NCBI GenBank assembly: GCA_025642065.1
Contig: JAODUP010000449.1
Span: forward strand, 242,001-306,000
Length of the DNA: 64,000 nt
Source: Paralvinella palmiformis
Lineage: Eukaryota > Annelida > Polychaeta > Terebellida > Alvinellidae
Direction of reading: 5' to 3'
Part shown: in pieces, positions 11,887-22,720 of the stretch
How positions within the stretch are numbered: position 1 is the stretch's first letter
How the letters are laid out: each line of letters opens with the position of its first letter
Program-made: the position numbers and the translations under genes
The notes under the pieces: model-generated
Told to the model about the DNA's origin: nothing
What the model saw: the letters and a program-made list of their open reading frames with translations, nothing else
Database searches by the model: none

Positions 11887-12205
11887 TCCTGATAGCGCGG
11901 TTAGCTAGAGCGTAGGACTCGTAGGTCGCGGGTTCGAGGCTCAGGTAGCTGCAATTCTGTCATCTGTCGACTGGTTCAGTCATCAGTAAAAATGTGAACC
12001 CGACAGGACGCGACGGCTGTGTGTGAGTGACGCTTTGCGTCTATAATGGCAGCATGCGTTGTATGCTCCCTTGGGAGTTGGGATGTCTGCTGGATTGGAA
12101 CATGCCTGAGTCAGGGATAATAATACTGTAAATTGCCTTATAGCAGCTATCTAGCTGAATAGGGCGCTATATAAATGTCACATATTATTAGTATTATTAT
12201 ATCGT
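11887..12205 (+). mobile_element. tRNA-derived SINE, family B
   Basis: Starts with a tRNA-like head: A-box around GATAGCGCGGTTAGCTAGAG and B-box GGGTTCGAGGC. A body follows with TCATCTGTCGACTGGTTCAG, TATAATGGCAGCATGC and TGGATTGGAACATGCCTGAG. The 3' end reads AGGGCGCTATATAAATGTCA and then a TTA-rich tail. A second copy with the same order is at 62031-62320. Confidence 0.85.
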
Positions 12206-12262
12206 CTTATGTCATACATGATCACACATCATACACAGTTACGGCTCCCATTGGTTGTTTTC

Positions 12263-12263
12263 G

Positions 12264-12294
<31 letters not shown>
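12263..12294. repeat. (GTT)n microsatellite
   Basis: About ten GTT units on the plus strand. Confidence 0.95.
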
Positions 12295-12304
12295 ATTGCT
12301 GTTA

Positions 12305-12425
12305 TTGTTTTGGATTAAATACCCTCAGCTCCCAGGTCACACACCTGTCCCGTATGACCGACGGACGAGCCCCCATAGGGAAAAAATCCGACAAATACAG
12401 GTATGAGTGTGATTTCCACCGCACT
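12305..12425 (-). mobile_element. tRNA-derived repeat, family D, diverged fragment
   Basis: Minus strand shows CATACCTGTATTTGTCGGAT, TTTCCCTA and CGGTCATACGGGAC, matching in order the body of the 18015-18171 copy. The tRNA head is degraded. Confidence 0.6.
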
Positions 12426-13349
12426 GCTCTCGGTACTGTTGACCAAAAGATTAATGAGTGAACAAGTTAGTGAGCATTAACAACTGAGCGCTTTGTTTAA
12501 CTTCAGTGCTGTTCTCTCACCCGCATCAAATCGCTAATTAGACTACGTGGATCCTAGAGAAAGGACAGAATCAATTTGATCCTTATTGTTCTAACTAAAC
12601 CTATTTCAATTGCTAATAATTAATTAACACTCAGGTGCCATTTCATTTAATGCACTAACCCCTTATTATCGCCTTTGACCGTATCAACACTGATAACGAA
12701 TTATATGACCTGTTTAAATGAAAACGAAGGTACTGGACGACGAGTTGAAACATGGCGGTCCAGTTCAATACCAAATGCACACACACACACACACACACCC
12801 CACCATGGACCATAAAGGATAACAGAGATGGTGAATTAGGTGGCCTAGTGACAAGTTCTGTTGGTAATCCAGTGTTTTCGTACAAAGGAAAGGCCCCGCG
12901 CTTTCTTAGAGCCGAGCCTCGGTGACCCACTGTCAGTTAATTTACGCCTACATCTAATCCCAATATTCACTTCGGAAAAACAGCTAGAAAATATTGTCCC
13001 CTGGCAAACAAATAACCCGTGTGGATCCAGAACGTGAGGTCGGTTACAACAATACAGAACATCCGAAAACATTCCGAGTCCGCTGCCCCGGAAGGAGAAT
13101 AAAAGTCGGCCAGAGGTTAATGGTAGCTCATCGGTAAAGTGGTCGACTAAAAATTGGAAAGCCGCCAGTTTAAATCCACCTACCGGTTGTTAGCTAGTCT
13201 AACATATGCTGACTGTTGTCTGACTTGGCCAAAAAGAAACAACTGATTGGTCACCAGTAATTGATTGTAGTGGTATCTGTGCCTATTATTAACTGCCAGT
13301 TGAAATCTATGTACAAGACGGGGAATATGAACTGGTGATTTATCGCTAG
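12426..13349. other. Spacer with an (AC)n tract, no gene
   Basis: (AC)n at 12778-12799. The segment 13120-13200 contains a possible weak tRNA-like head (TAGCTCATCGGTAAAGTGG with GTTTAAATCC), seen on the plus strand, without a recognised body. Confidence 0.45.
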
Positions 13350-13498
13350 TTTTAAACGTGGTGAGTTAAATGGGTCAACCCATCCCAAAAGCCAATGAGG
13401 ATACCTGGTAGATGAAACACCCCTCTGACATAGCTACGCCGGTTTTTGAAACCAAATGCTATAGTTCTATGGCCAGCCACGCTACCAGTTCTGCCTTA
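13350..13498 (-). mobile_element. SINE-A2 subfamily, diverged copy
   Basis: Minus-strand copy with recognisable GATGAAACACCCCTCTGACA, a degraded B-box and a head reading as GGCCATAGAACTATAGC. The head resembles the A2 copies at 20825-21004 and 46184-46356 more than standard SINE-A. Confidence 0.6.
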
Positions 13499-13540
13499 TA
13501 GACTGTTAGAGGGGGCTAATACTTCAAAGAATATTAATTT

Positions 13541-13628
13541 TAATTGTTGTGTTTTACGGCCACTTTTCTGCACATAGGCCAGGCAAGTAGTGCAAGCAAT
13601 GAAATGAAACGAAAGATGAAATATCTTC
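13541..13628 (-). mobile_element. SINE-A 3'-end fragment
   Basis: Begins with GTTTTACGGCCACTTTTCTG and continues through a diverged body to GAAAGATGAAATATCTT. The tRNA head is missing. Confidence 0.7.
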
Positions 13629-15303
13629 GATGCGTTGAACAACTGAACAAAAAAGACATGGTTAGTCAAGTTCTTTAGTATTTTGACTTATTGCCAACTT
13701 TTAATAGTTTCCACGGGGCACATACAGTTGCGTGTATACGTAAAACTTCCACTTGACATAAGTCACATATTTGCCTGGATGTTATTATGCCGTTATTAAA
13801 ATAGTGGCACTCCCATTGCAAACTTAATGGGTCATTCTTCAATAAAACACAGGCTTCAATTTGATAACTGTTTTCAATCTGACGCAGCTGTTGCCCAGCA
13901 ATAAATACGAGGTTCAATCAATACCGAAGGTCAACGCCTGCTCTATCACTGCTATGTAATAGATGAATTAGATTGTCTCTATAAGTATATGACAAAAATG
14001 TGATTGAAAAAAAAAGGTTGAATCAGATGTTGAGAGAAAATCATACGAAGCGTTTACCTTGTTTTAGATAAACGTCATCAGTTTTAATCCTTGGCCATAT
14101 TATCACCTTAATCTAAGACCATCCAACTATTTGACGGATTATAACAGGCAATGTTCTCAACGCTTAAGACTTCCAAAAAGTGGCTGATTCCCCATAAACA
14201 GTTCATCAAGGATTACCATATCAATGTCCCCTTCTGATGATACTGGGGCAGCGATGGTAAACGCCGAGTAAACATTAAATCAATACTCGTGATCCGAATA
14301 GGAAGATGACTGTTATCCCCGAATATGAATAATCAGCAATGACTTAATTAAAAACGTTTCATCTGCAGCGAGCCTACTGCATGACCTTCCGCTAACCTAC
14401 AGGTGAAGCGAGAGTCCCGTTAACTGCATCTCACCTTTAACACCCGACTAGTTTAAAATGGTTTGTTCGACATTCTAAAGCATGATTAGACCGAAATGAA
14501 TGAATACCTGTTACAGCCATACTGGAGAGCTTGTTAAAGTCAACGGTATATCTGTCTTCATGGCTATTTATAATGCCGCGAAAATATATATAAATCGTCA
14601 CAATATTCTCGAAAATTTGACACGGGGTCATACTTTAAAGCTAACTGAGAATGACGCAAGTTCATCGCTAAACTATAAACCCAATTAATAGTTAAATTCA
14701 GCGTCCCAGATAATGAACGTTGTCTAATTGAGTACAATTAACCTGTATGACAAAAATATTCAATCACTCATATTAGCGCCTCACAGCTTATACTAGAGAT
14801 AAAATTGGTCAGTTATCTAGAAATAGAGAATTCCCGATACCAGCCACAGCTCTAAAGTTATAAATAGGTGTCCATCCAGATAACAGATGACACATATTTG
14901 AGGCGATGAACATTTAGCATCAACGAAAAGTTGAAACTTCATACAGAATAAAGCTTAAATCTTCAACCAGCAACGATTAGACACAATTTATCCGTCACGG
15001 TCGGTGCAAATTGCTAGAGAGGTATTTCTAAACAGTACACTCAAGCCATAAAGGCTAAAATGCAACACTGCAATTAAGTGCCATATTAACAGCCACACCC
15101 ACCTTTTAATGAGCTAAAGCGGTCACGCCGTCTTGTTGTTTGGTTCGGGCCACTCCTACGGCAAGATAGTAACCTGGAGTGAGATGCGCTTTCCCCGTAC
15201 CACCGTATAGAGCTTCCGGAGAAGGGTGTGGCGGGGTGGCGCCTGACGGAGCAGCCGAAGCAACGATATCCAGTTACGCAGAAGACACTATTGGCAACTC
15301 GCC
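13629..15303. other. No recognised gene or element
   Basis: AT-rich unique-looking sequence. Open frames up to 80 codons (13675-13917, -) carry no motif. Confidence 0.5.
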
Positions 15304-15336
15304 GTTGTTATTGTTGCTGTTGTTGTTGTTGTTGTG
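15304..15336. repeat. (GTT)n microsatellite, interrupted
   Basis: GTT units with one GCT interruption. Confidence 0.93.
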
Positions 15337-15654
15337 CGGGACGAAGCGTTTTTCATCTGTCCGCAGACGAACACCAGCTGAAATTTAAAAAAAACAGCCA
15401 ACCATCAGCCAATTGGTAGAATATTATAGACGCCGATCATTAAGGATTAATTTTAGTCGGACGTCTACCTAACGTGACGAGTTATAATTTAAACACACAC
15501 AGATCCACCATCATGTACATACTAATAACGTTATCGGTGATAAAGCAGCGTATTAACAAACTGTGTTAGAATGGGGATACAATGTTCACGTTTAGAACTG
15601 CTGGTGATGACGTTTAGGGCGTGAACCACCAGCGCCGACCTAATAGCGGGCAGA

Positions 15655-15662
15655 CGCGCGCG

Positions 15663-15693
<31 letters not shown>

Positions 15694-15694
15694 A
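15655..15694. repeat. (CG)n(CA)n microsatellite
   Basis: About 16 bp of CG steps followed by about 22 bp of CA; a potential Z-DNA segment. Confidence 0.95.
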
Positions 15695-15930
15695 GACAAA
15701 TACGGATAGACAGACGGATACGGCCATACAGCTGTCCTATCGTTACAGCTGCCCAGGAACGTTCATATTTCATTAATTTTCCTGAATCAGTTATTTCTGC
15801 TGATCTTCCGATCAGTAGACAGGTGTCAGCTGAAGACCAACAAGAAATATAATACCCGATAGGTTTACCACTGATAGATAACGGATACTCAGAACTTAAT
15901 CTAGTCTATGATCTTTCATAAGGATAACCT

Positions 15931-16004
15931 TGAGTGAGTGAGTGAGTGAGTGAGTGAGTGAGTGAGTGAGTGAGTGAGTGAGTGAGTGAGTGAGTGAGTG
16001 AGTG
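15931..16004. repeat. (GTGA)n tetranucleotide array
   Basis: About 18 uninterrupted GTGA units. A degenerate version of the same motif occurs at 25988-26024. Confidence 0.97.
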
Positions 16005-16460
16005 TTATTGCTCAGGCTCAACGGTAGCCGCACCGTGGACATATATATGAGGGGCATTACTTCCTAGCGAAACGAGATGACCAGATTGCAACGAAGTAGC
16101 CCTTCATTTAACGCCATAGTAGTATCGAATGACTATTTATATTTATAATTAATTATTTACAGCTCATTAATATATATATTATCCATGAATACTAATCAAG
16201 AATAACAAAGCTGCGGGGACGTTTTTACGATGACACCGGTGCTTGACAACGCTAATCCGTCAGTGTCTAGCACAAAGATAGTATGACTGACTCCTGTGTA
16301 TGGGGGGAGGTGGGGGGAAATTATCCTCTTACTTTTCATCAGATGTTGGAGGATGCCATTTATGATTCGTAGCGCTGCATGACCTCGTAGTAGATTAAAC
16401 AAAATCAACTGCCGATTGAATATAACGGTTTTAGATCAATTCTACGCCGTGAATGCTGCC
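16005..16460. other. No recognised gene or element
   Basis: Mixed spacer between the GTGA array and a SINE; nothing identified. Confidence 0.5.
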
Positions 16461-16664
16461 TGATGATGATGGTGATGATGTTGTACGGCCACTTTTGTGC
16501 ATACGGTAGGCTAAATGGGCCGAGCGACCTCCAAAAGTAATGAAGCGCAGTCAACGATGAAACACCCATAAGATATCCATCCCCACGCCGAGATTCGAAC
16601 TCAGGTGGTGGTGGTGATGGTGATCTGTGGTCCGACGCGCTATCAGTTAGACCACGGAGGGGCC
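16461..16664 (-). mobile_element. SINE-A copy with expanded GGT/GAT spacer in the head
   Basis: Full order of tail, body, B-box (GATTCGAACTC on the plus strand) and A-box. Between B-box and A-box a GGTGGTGGTGATGGTGATC expansion replaces the usual GGTAGTGATC. Confidence 0.9.
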
Positions 16665-16900
16665 CTGCTGACTGGCGTCGCCACCGAGTAGGGGCTGACT
16701 TTACAACCTACCAGCGCTCTACCAACTCTACTACGAGACGTGTTTTCATCCTGTTGAGACGGCTAATCTTACGTCGTACTCTCCTAACATGGATCAAGTA
16801 GTACGAAGCGGACTGTTTTCGCCACGTTTCGATTGCTGACCGTTTCCAATGTTGTATGACGTCAGCCTGTTAATGATATTTCTCACCTTACCCTCAGCAC
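16665..16900. other. Short spacer between two opposed SINE-A copies
   Basis: Unique-looking; 16887-16900 is the left target-site duplication of the next SINE. Confidence 0.6.
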
Positions 16901-17097
16901 GGGCGCCTCCGCGGTCTAATTGGTAGCACGCTGGACCACATACCACTACCACCTGAGTTCGAATTTCGGCGTGGCCATATCTGAAGGGCGTTTCACGTCT
17001 GACTTCGCTTCATTACCGTTGAAGGGCGCTCGGCCCGTTTAGCCTACCGTGTGCACAAAAGTGGCCGTAAAACATCAATCATCATCATCATCATCAT
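16901..17097 (+). mobile_element. SINE-A, full-length with target-site duplication
   Basis: Plus-strand copy, one of the best preserved: head GGGCGCCTCCGCGGTCTAAT, B-box GTTCGAATTTC, body with TTAGCCTACCGTGTGCAC, GTGGCCGTAAAACATCAATC and an ATC tail. Flanked by a 14-bp duplication, CTTACCCTCAGCAC at 16887-16900 and 17098-17111 (one mismatch). Confidence 0.94.
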
Positions 17098-17212
17098 CTT
17101 ACCGTCAGCACATATTACCACTCAAAGCGTCCGTAGCAATAAAAAATAAATAATAAAATAATGACGAATAATGATCCTTCTCCACTTTCACAACAGATAT
17201 AAAGTAAATAGC

Positions 17213-17261
17213 ACACACACACACACACACACACAACTTAAGTCACAGGTGCCATTGGAGT
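17213..17261. repeat. (AC)n linked to a 27-bp repeat (first copy)
   Basis: (AC)n at 17213-17234 runs directly into a 27-bp segment (17235-17261) that ends GTCACAGGTGCCATTGGAGT. The same segment follows an AC/AGAC array at 17979-18005. Confidence 0.8.
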
Positions 17262-17895
17262 CATGATATATCGCTGCTATTAGTATTGATTTGAATTTTG
17301 TTCTGATATATACTTATATTATTCATATACAATTCACACGGTGTACTAATATTTCACTTTGCCATTTTAGGCTTAATCTTTATTGATGAACTGTTGGCCG
17401 TAGTGTTCGGCACAAAGCCTGGTTTTGTTTCAATCATAGCTTCTTGTTTATATTTAGATTATCCTCTTCTGGATTATTTTAGAAATCTTTCTTTTCTTTC
17501 ATTTTTCTCTAATTATAACGGTAATTAATTATACATGCAATTAAAAATCAGTTTGGAGTTATAATTGTTGTTTGAATGTAAGTATAACACCTGTGCCAGC
17601 GCCTTAAATATCTTTATAAAACACACACAAACACATACACAAACACACACAAATCACCAGGCTATACTTATTACCACTTTGTACTATATAATATTTGACA
17701 CCTAACAACTGCCTAAATACCCAAACCAATTGCAGTTTCATATAATACATTATACATATAGAACATTAAGGCGTTGCTGTACTGATTTAAGGCATCCTGG
17801 CTGACGTACATTACAACTTGTCAGTCGTTTGTTTTTTTGGTGACATTTGGAAAAAGAGCAAACTCAACTGCAAGTAACTCCTGCTATGTTTATAA
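17262..17895. other. AT-rich spacer, no gene seen
   Basis: Includes a degenerate (ACACAA)n stretch at about 17620-17652. Confidence 0.5.
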
Positions 17896-18005
17896 CACAC
17901 ACACACACACACACACACACAGAGAGAGAAGACAGACAGACAGACAGACAGACAGACACAGACAGACAGACAAACACAAACTTAGGTCACAGGTGCCATT
18001 GGAGT
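17896..18005. repeat. (AC)n(AGAC)n array linked to the 27-bp repeat (second copy)
   Basis: AC run, then AG, then about nine AGAC units, then the 27-bp segment at 17979-18005, identical to the 17235-17261 copy except for one base. Confidence 0.85.
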
Positions 18006-18014
18006 TGTAGTAAG

Positions 18015-18171
18015 CTCTTTAGCCTCGGTGCTGGTAACATTTAGGACATATGGCCGAGAGGTGACTGTGTCTAGGGAAACATATCCCACACATACAGGTA
18101 TGATCGGGATTCAAACCCACAACCCAAAGGTTTGCATTGCAACACTCTAACCTCTGCACCATCGGAATTCC
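18015..18171 (-). mobile_element. tRNA-derived SINE, family D (best-preserved copy)
   Basis: Minus strand: GGAATTCCGATGGTGCAGAG, A-box around GGTGCAGAGGTTAGAGTG, B-box GGGTTTGAATCCC, then CATACCTGTATGTGTGGGAT, TTTCCCTAGA, CGGCCATATGTCC and ACCGAGGCTAAAGAG. No simple tail is seen. Confidence 0.82.
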
Positions 18172-19246
18172 CCTCGAACTCCCTTCGAAGGTGATGCCCG
18201 TAGTACTGAACTGTACAAATTTACATATAGCAATAGTTATATCTTTAGCACAACGTAGCAAGATCATTATGTTCCTATGTGGGCTTATTAAGCCATCCTA
18301 TGATGTATTTATCTGCTTAAACTCAGCATCTGCACAAAGTAGATTTTTGCTTTGCCATCATTCTTTATAAAAATGTATGTGTCTAAGTCTAACCCTGAGG
18401 ATGACAACATGACTAAAACTTAACCTTCATCTTTACAAGCCGTAATGATAATCTAACATTGTTGACGTTACTACTGATCGATGCGCAGTTCAGCATCTTA
18501 GTGAAGAGTTAACAAATCCCAACAAAAATCATGACACCACCTGACATCTTGATACAATATTAATAATAATAATGAAGATGATAATAAACAATTTTGTATT
18601 GACCTATAATGGTGGCCTAATTTAAACACAGTTTGCTCTAAGTTGCTTCCAACCATAAACAAATATGTATCATGGTAGGGTCTGCATGGAACAACATATT
18701 TTCTCAAATTAAAAATAAATGGTAAGTCGCCAGCAAATCTGAATAAGATGGTATGACGCCACACACTGGTGTTTCAGGCATAGGTCTCAGCTAAAATGGT
18801 AATATAAATAGTAGGAGTTTTTAAACCGAAAACAAGGAGAAAGTAGGACACATTGTGGACCAAAGCTTGCATCGTCTGAATACAATATGACGGGCAGATG
18901 TTTTCTTGTGTACGACTACAGTATCTGCTTTCATGAAGATGTCGCTTCTTAAAGTAAACATTGTAGCTGACACAATAGCAATAATTAGTTTATGTACTCA
19001 TGTACATGCACACAAATATATTTAGGTTTTCCGCCCGTATACACGTCCTTAATTTGATTGGCAATTACGGAATGGATGGATCGACATTCTATAATTGATC
19101 GGCAATTAAAAGATGGTGAAAAGTAGGAAAAAGTAGGCGAAAAGTAGGAAAGGTAGTAAAGGTAGAAGGTCTGGGACCTAGTATGTACGAGTTAATAGAA
19201 ATCTAAAAAGGACGCCAAACCACAGTACTGGAGCAATTTTACTGGT
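18172..19246. other. No recognised gene or element
   Basis: Open frames up to 88 codons (18498-18764, -) have no motif. Four nearby AAAGTAGG units occur at about 19117-19160. Confidence 0.5.
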
Positions 19247-19272
19247 CTCTCTCTCTCTCTCTCTCTCTCTCT
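19247..19272. repeat. (TC)n microsatellite
   Basis: About 13 TC units. Confidence 0.95.
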
Positions 19273-19566
19273 TCAAGTACCAAATCAATTCGAAACAGTT
19301 TCAAACACTGTTGCTGTCACTGCTCATTTAAGTACACCGAATACGCTCAACGTGATCCGGCACAATAACCTGCACTTATTAAACGGAGCCAATGCTGGTG
19401 AACCAAATCCGGCGTTCATTTGTTGGTTGCCCGTATACGATTATGGGCCGCCATTGTCCAATGGTGAAATGCAAACGACGTCAACCTTTGTTACATCATC
19501 GTTTGGAAATGCCGCGCGCGGGTACATCACGCGTGATAACGATCAATGCGATGAATCTGTCACACC

Positions 19567-19606
19567 ACTACGGAATAAATAACTCGAACATCATTTATTC
19601 CGCAGT
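19567..19606. repeat. Inverted repeat, 14-bp arms with one mismatch
   Basis: CGGAATAAAT at 19571-19580 and ATTTATTCCG at 19593-19602 are perfect arms around a 12-base loop; the pairing extends outward with one mismatch. Confidence 0.75.
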
Positions 19607-19915
19607 GACATCAAAATACACAACACATCATCTAAAACTGAAAACAACCAACAACGATAGAACAAAACAAACAGTGTAATGAGAAACCCTCTCTGTGGGG
19701 GTCGTGCGTACGTGCGTGCGTGTGTGCGTGTTTATGCCATAAGATTTTGATTTCACGTCCTAACACTGTCTTACCATTTATATCTTTAGTAGTAAAAATG
19801 CTTATTTACTATATTTGAACAGAGAGAAAAACAGGTTTTCGGATAAGTGTGAATTGGTCATAAGTCTTCCACTGTTCCTACTTATTGAATATCAAAACAA
19901 TTTGTTTTCACTGCC

Positions 19916-19917
<2 letters not shown>
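19607..19917. other. No recognised gene or element
   Basis: Short GT/GC-rich run at about 19705-19732; otherwise AT-rich. Confidence 0.5.

Positions 19918-19918
<1 letters not shown>

Positions 19919-19989
<71 letters not shown>
19919..19989. repeat. Compound (TA)n(GA)n microsatellite
   Basis: About 42 bp of TA followed by about 28 bp of GA. The same TA-to-GA order recurs at 33783, 40290 and 43920. Confidence 0.96.
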
Positions 19990-19992
<3 letters not shown>

Positions 19993-20824
19993 GGGCGGTC
20001 TTCACTGGGACATATGTAATACGCTTTGTCCATTCACATCAAGTAAATCAGATCTAAGGCAAAGCACAAACACCATCTGAGATAGAACATTTAGTCTCAT
20101 ACAAAAAATAAATCAACCTGCAACAAACGTGTGATGAAGCACTGATGCTACTAAAAGACAAAAGGTTTTCACGAAATTATCTAAAATATAAAATGATGCG
20201 GACATCGACAGCAATCATCAGCAACCTTTACTCGTCACGTACAAGTGATTAGTGCCGACTAACCGTTTAGCCCCGTCCTGTGTTGTTGCTCTGCCATGCT
20301 ATAATTTTTCGCAGTTAGGGAGTCTGATTAGATTAAATAATTCATGTTTCGCCATCAGTGGATGTCTTCAGTCGATCAGTGACCGGCTGCATTGTTAATT
20401 GGTTACTAAATAATTCTAACGTGAAATGCAGCGGTCTAAAGAATTACTGATCCGGCACGGGTCAACATCTTTGTCGGGATCATCAATAGGACGGCTAAAC
20501 GGATATTAATCAGATAGTGACGTTAACGAACCATAACAGCTGAAGTGGCGCAATGATAAATGAGGCCATAGGTGATGTCATTCCGGATCTAATATCGGCT
20601 ACATTTGATACAACTAACCACAATAACGGTATGGTTTCTTCCCGACTTGAACATATTATACTTTTACCCATAAAAAGGCGATTGATTGCCAGCTTTATGG
20701 CATTTGAAGCAACACTCTGCGATAATATTATTTCACGATATTAGTTGCTTCTTGTATGATTCCGACCACTTTCATATTCCCCGTGTATACAATTATAATA
20801 AGTTAAAACAAGTAAAAATATAAA
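19990..20824. other. No recognised gene or element
   Basis: Unique-looking sequence. A 63-codon open frame at 20553-20744 (+) has no motif. Confidence 0.5.
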
Positions 20825-21004
20825 TGTTGCTGTTTTACCGCAACTTTTGTGCACAAGGCAGGCTAAATGGGCCGAGCGACCTCCAAAGGTAATGAGGCGA
20901 AGTGAAAGATGAAACACCCTTCTCACACAGTTCGATCAGGGTGTGAACCCAGGTGCTATAGATCTAAGGCCATCCGCGCTACCAGCTAGACGATGGAGGC
21001 GCCC
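20825..21004 (-). mobile_element. SINE-A2 subfamily copy
   Basis: Body is SINE-A (GGCTAAATGGGCCGAGCGAC, GGTAATGAGGCGAAGTGAAA), but the 3' end reads GTAAAACAGCAACAT on the minus strand instead of GTAAAACATCAATCATC. The head carries GGGTTCACACCC and ATAGCACCTGGG. It shares these differences with 46184-46356. Confidence 0.85.
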
Positions 21005-21913
21005 CGCCCCAACCAAACGCAGACAAGTGATATGGCACGAAATGCGCAGCCGATAACATAGACAACTGTATCTATCAAAGCATCTTAACAGTGAATCAGA
21101 TGCTGATGGGAGGGGGTTACATCACCTTCTAAGATGCCGCTGCCCGCGTGGGCGAGCCGCTCATAATCAATATGCTGTCGCAAATCGTTGCACAAAAGCA
21201 GAATATGAAAAATGATGGTAAATAACAGCCCGTTTAATTACATAAACAATTTTTTCAACAACCCTGGCAACTGCCCAGGAGTTGCTGTCCAATCTTTTAA
21301 TAGTAAAATGGATGCATGGTAACACTGTTTGAACACCACACAATGCTGAAACAACATTTTACAGTTTTAACACAGACAGAAATATAACTATAAAATCTTA
21401 AAACGTCTATAACAATTGAACTCATCACGGGTATTAAAGAGCCATTAAACAGATACATAGATGCATGCTACTAGTTTATGTTTGAGTTAACGATTGAGTC
21501 GAATTTTTCATCGTATCAACGTGAAGAAGTTATTTTAAGCGTCACCCTATTTCCTCCCCCTTTAATTCTCAGACAGGATGCAGCAGACCATTACGCCTCC
21601 AAAAGGTAGGCTAACCATTCGTGGCAGCGTTGTTTGTCACTGTTGAAATACGGGGCACAGCGATATTTGCTTTTGTGAAGACTGAAAATGATGTAAGGAA
21701 ACTTTCCGGCAACCCCACCCCGATACGTCAAATCTTTTTATGTAAGTGAGGAACCACCGCTATCTGTGTGTAAGAAAATAGATAGGGAGGGAGAGAGGGG
21801 TAGTTCTTACGGGGTTTTTTAAAGACTCAGATCATAATAATAGTAGGCCAGGTTATAAAAAGGGATACAGACCTACCAGAACTGGCATCTTACCAATAAA
21901 CGTAACTTTACAC
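21005..21913. other. No recognised gene
   Basis: Mixed spacer, no long open frame. 21906-21913 is the proposed left duplication of the next element. Confidence 0.5.
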
Positions 21914-22272
21914 GGTTCATACGCATCTCAAATTCCAGGACCCTCCAATGTCAAATTGCAGGACCTTTTCAATGAATTCAAGAACTCTAAACGCACCAAA
22001 ATATACACCCAGATATTCAATGAAAGCAGCGCCGCAGCGGACGGAGATTGAAATAAACACTGTAGGTTAGTAGGGGGTGCAATCGGTGGTGGTGAGATAT
22101 TTCGGAAGAAGTTCAAGGGTTACTGAATTCCTGTAAGCTCATGATTAGAAATATAGATCTATATGTCCAAATTCCATGACCCCTACAAAACATCCAGGAC
22201 TTTCCAGGCCTGGAATCCAAATTTTCAAATTCCACGACTTTCCAGGTCTTCGCCGACCCGTGCAAACCCCTG
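21914..22272. mobile_element. hAT-like non-autonomous DNA element, decayed
   Basis: Both subterminal regions carry repeated 'aaattcca(g/t)gac...ttccagg' phrases (21928-21965 and 22168-22250). The right end reads GACCCGTGCAAACCCCTG, the complement of a CAGGGG-type hAT terminus. The flanks CTTTACAC (21906-21913) and CTTTAAAC (22273-22280) could be an 8-bp duplication with one change. The left terminus is degraded. Confidence 0.5.
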
Positions 22273-22502
22273 CTTTAAACAATTCCCGACACAACAATCA
22301 CACACTTAAGTGGCCGTTAACTTGATTACATCTATACTACGATGGTACACCCTATTGACAAAGAAGGCAACTCCCTACAGACGGATGATGCTCGCAAAAT
22401 AACAAATAGTAAATATGTTGGATTGTGTTACACCAAAAACAAGGTTAGCTGTCTATTAAAACACTCAAAGCTCTCATTTTAAGATGTTACAAATAATTGA
22501 TC
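22273..22502. other. Spacer, nothing recognised
   Basis: AT-rich spacer before a microsatellite. Confidence 0.5.
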
Positions 22503-22518
22503 ACACACACACACACAC

Positions 22519-22580
<62 letters not shown>
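22503..22580. repeat. Compound (AC)n(TC)n(TA)n microsatellite
   Basis: About 18 bp AC, 30 bp TC, then about 26 bp TA. Confidence 0.96.
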
Positions 22581-22652
22581 TATCTTTGAAATCATTATAG
22601 GGTTCTTACAGACATATTATTTGCGGTATTGTTAAATTACATATTATTTGTA

Positions 22653-22720
22653 CAGCGCCTTTGAATAGCTCCTGCTAGTAAGGGCGCTTTATTAAATATA
22701 TATTATTATTATTATTATAT
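22653..22720 (+). mobile_element. 3' end of an unidentified retroelement with TTA tail
   Basis: Reads CCTTTGAATAGCTCCTGCTA, then GGGCGCTTTATTAAATA and a (TTA)n tail. A related sequence is at 41857-41916. The tail style suggests a LINE or SINE 3' end. Confidence 0.5.
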
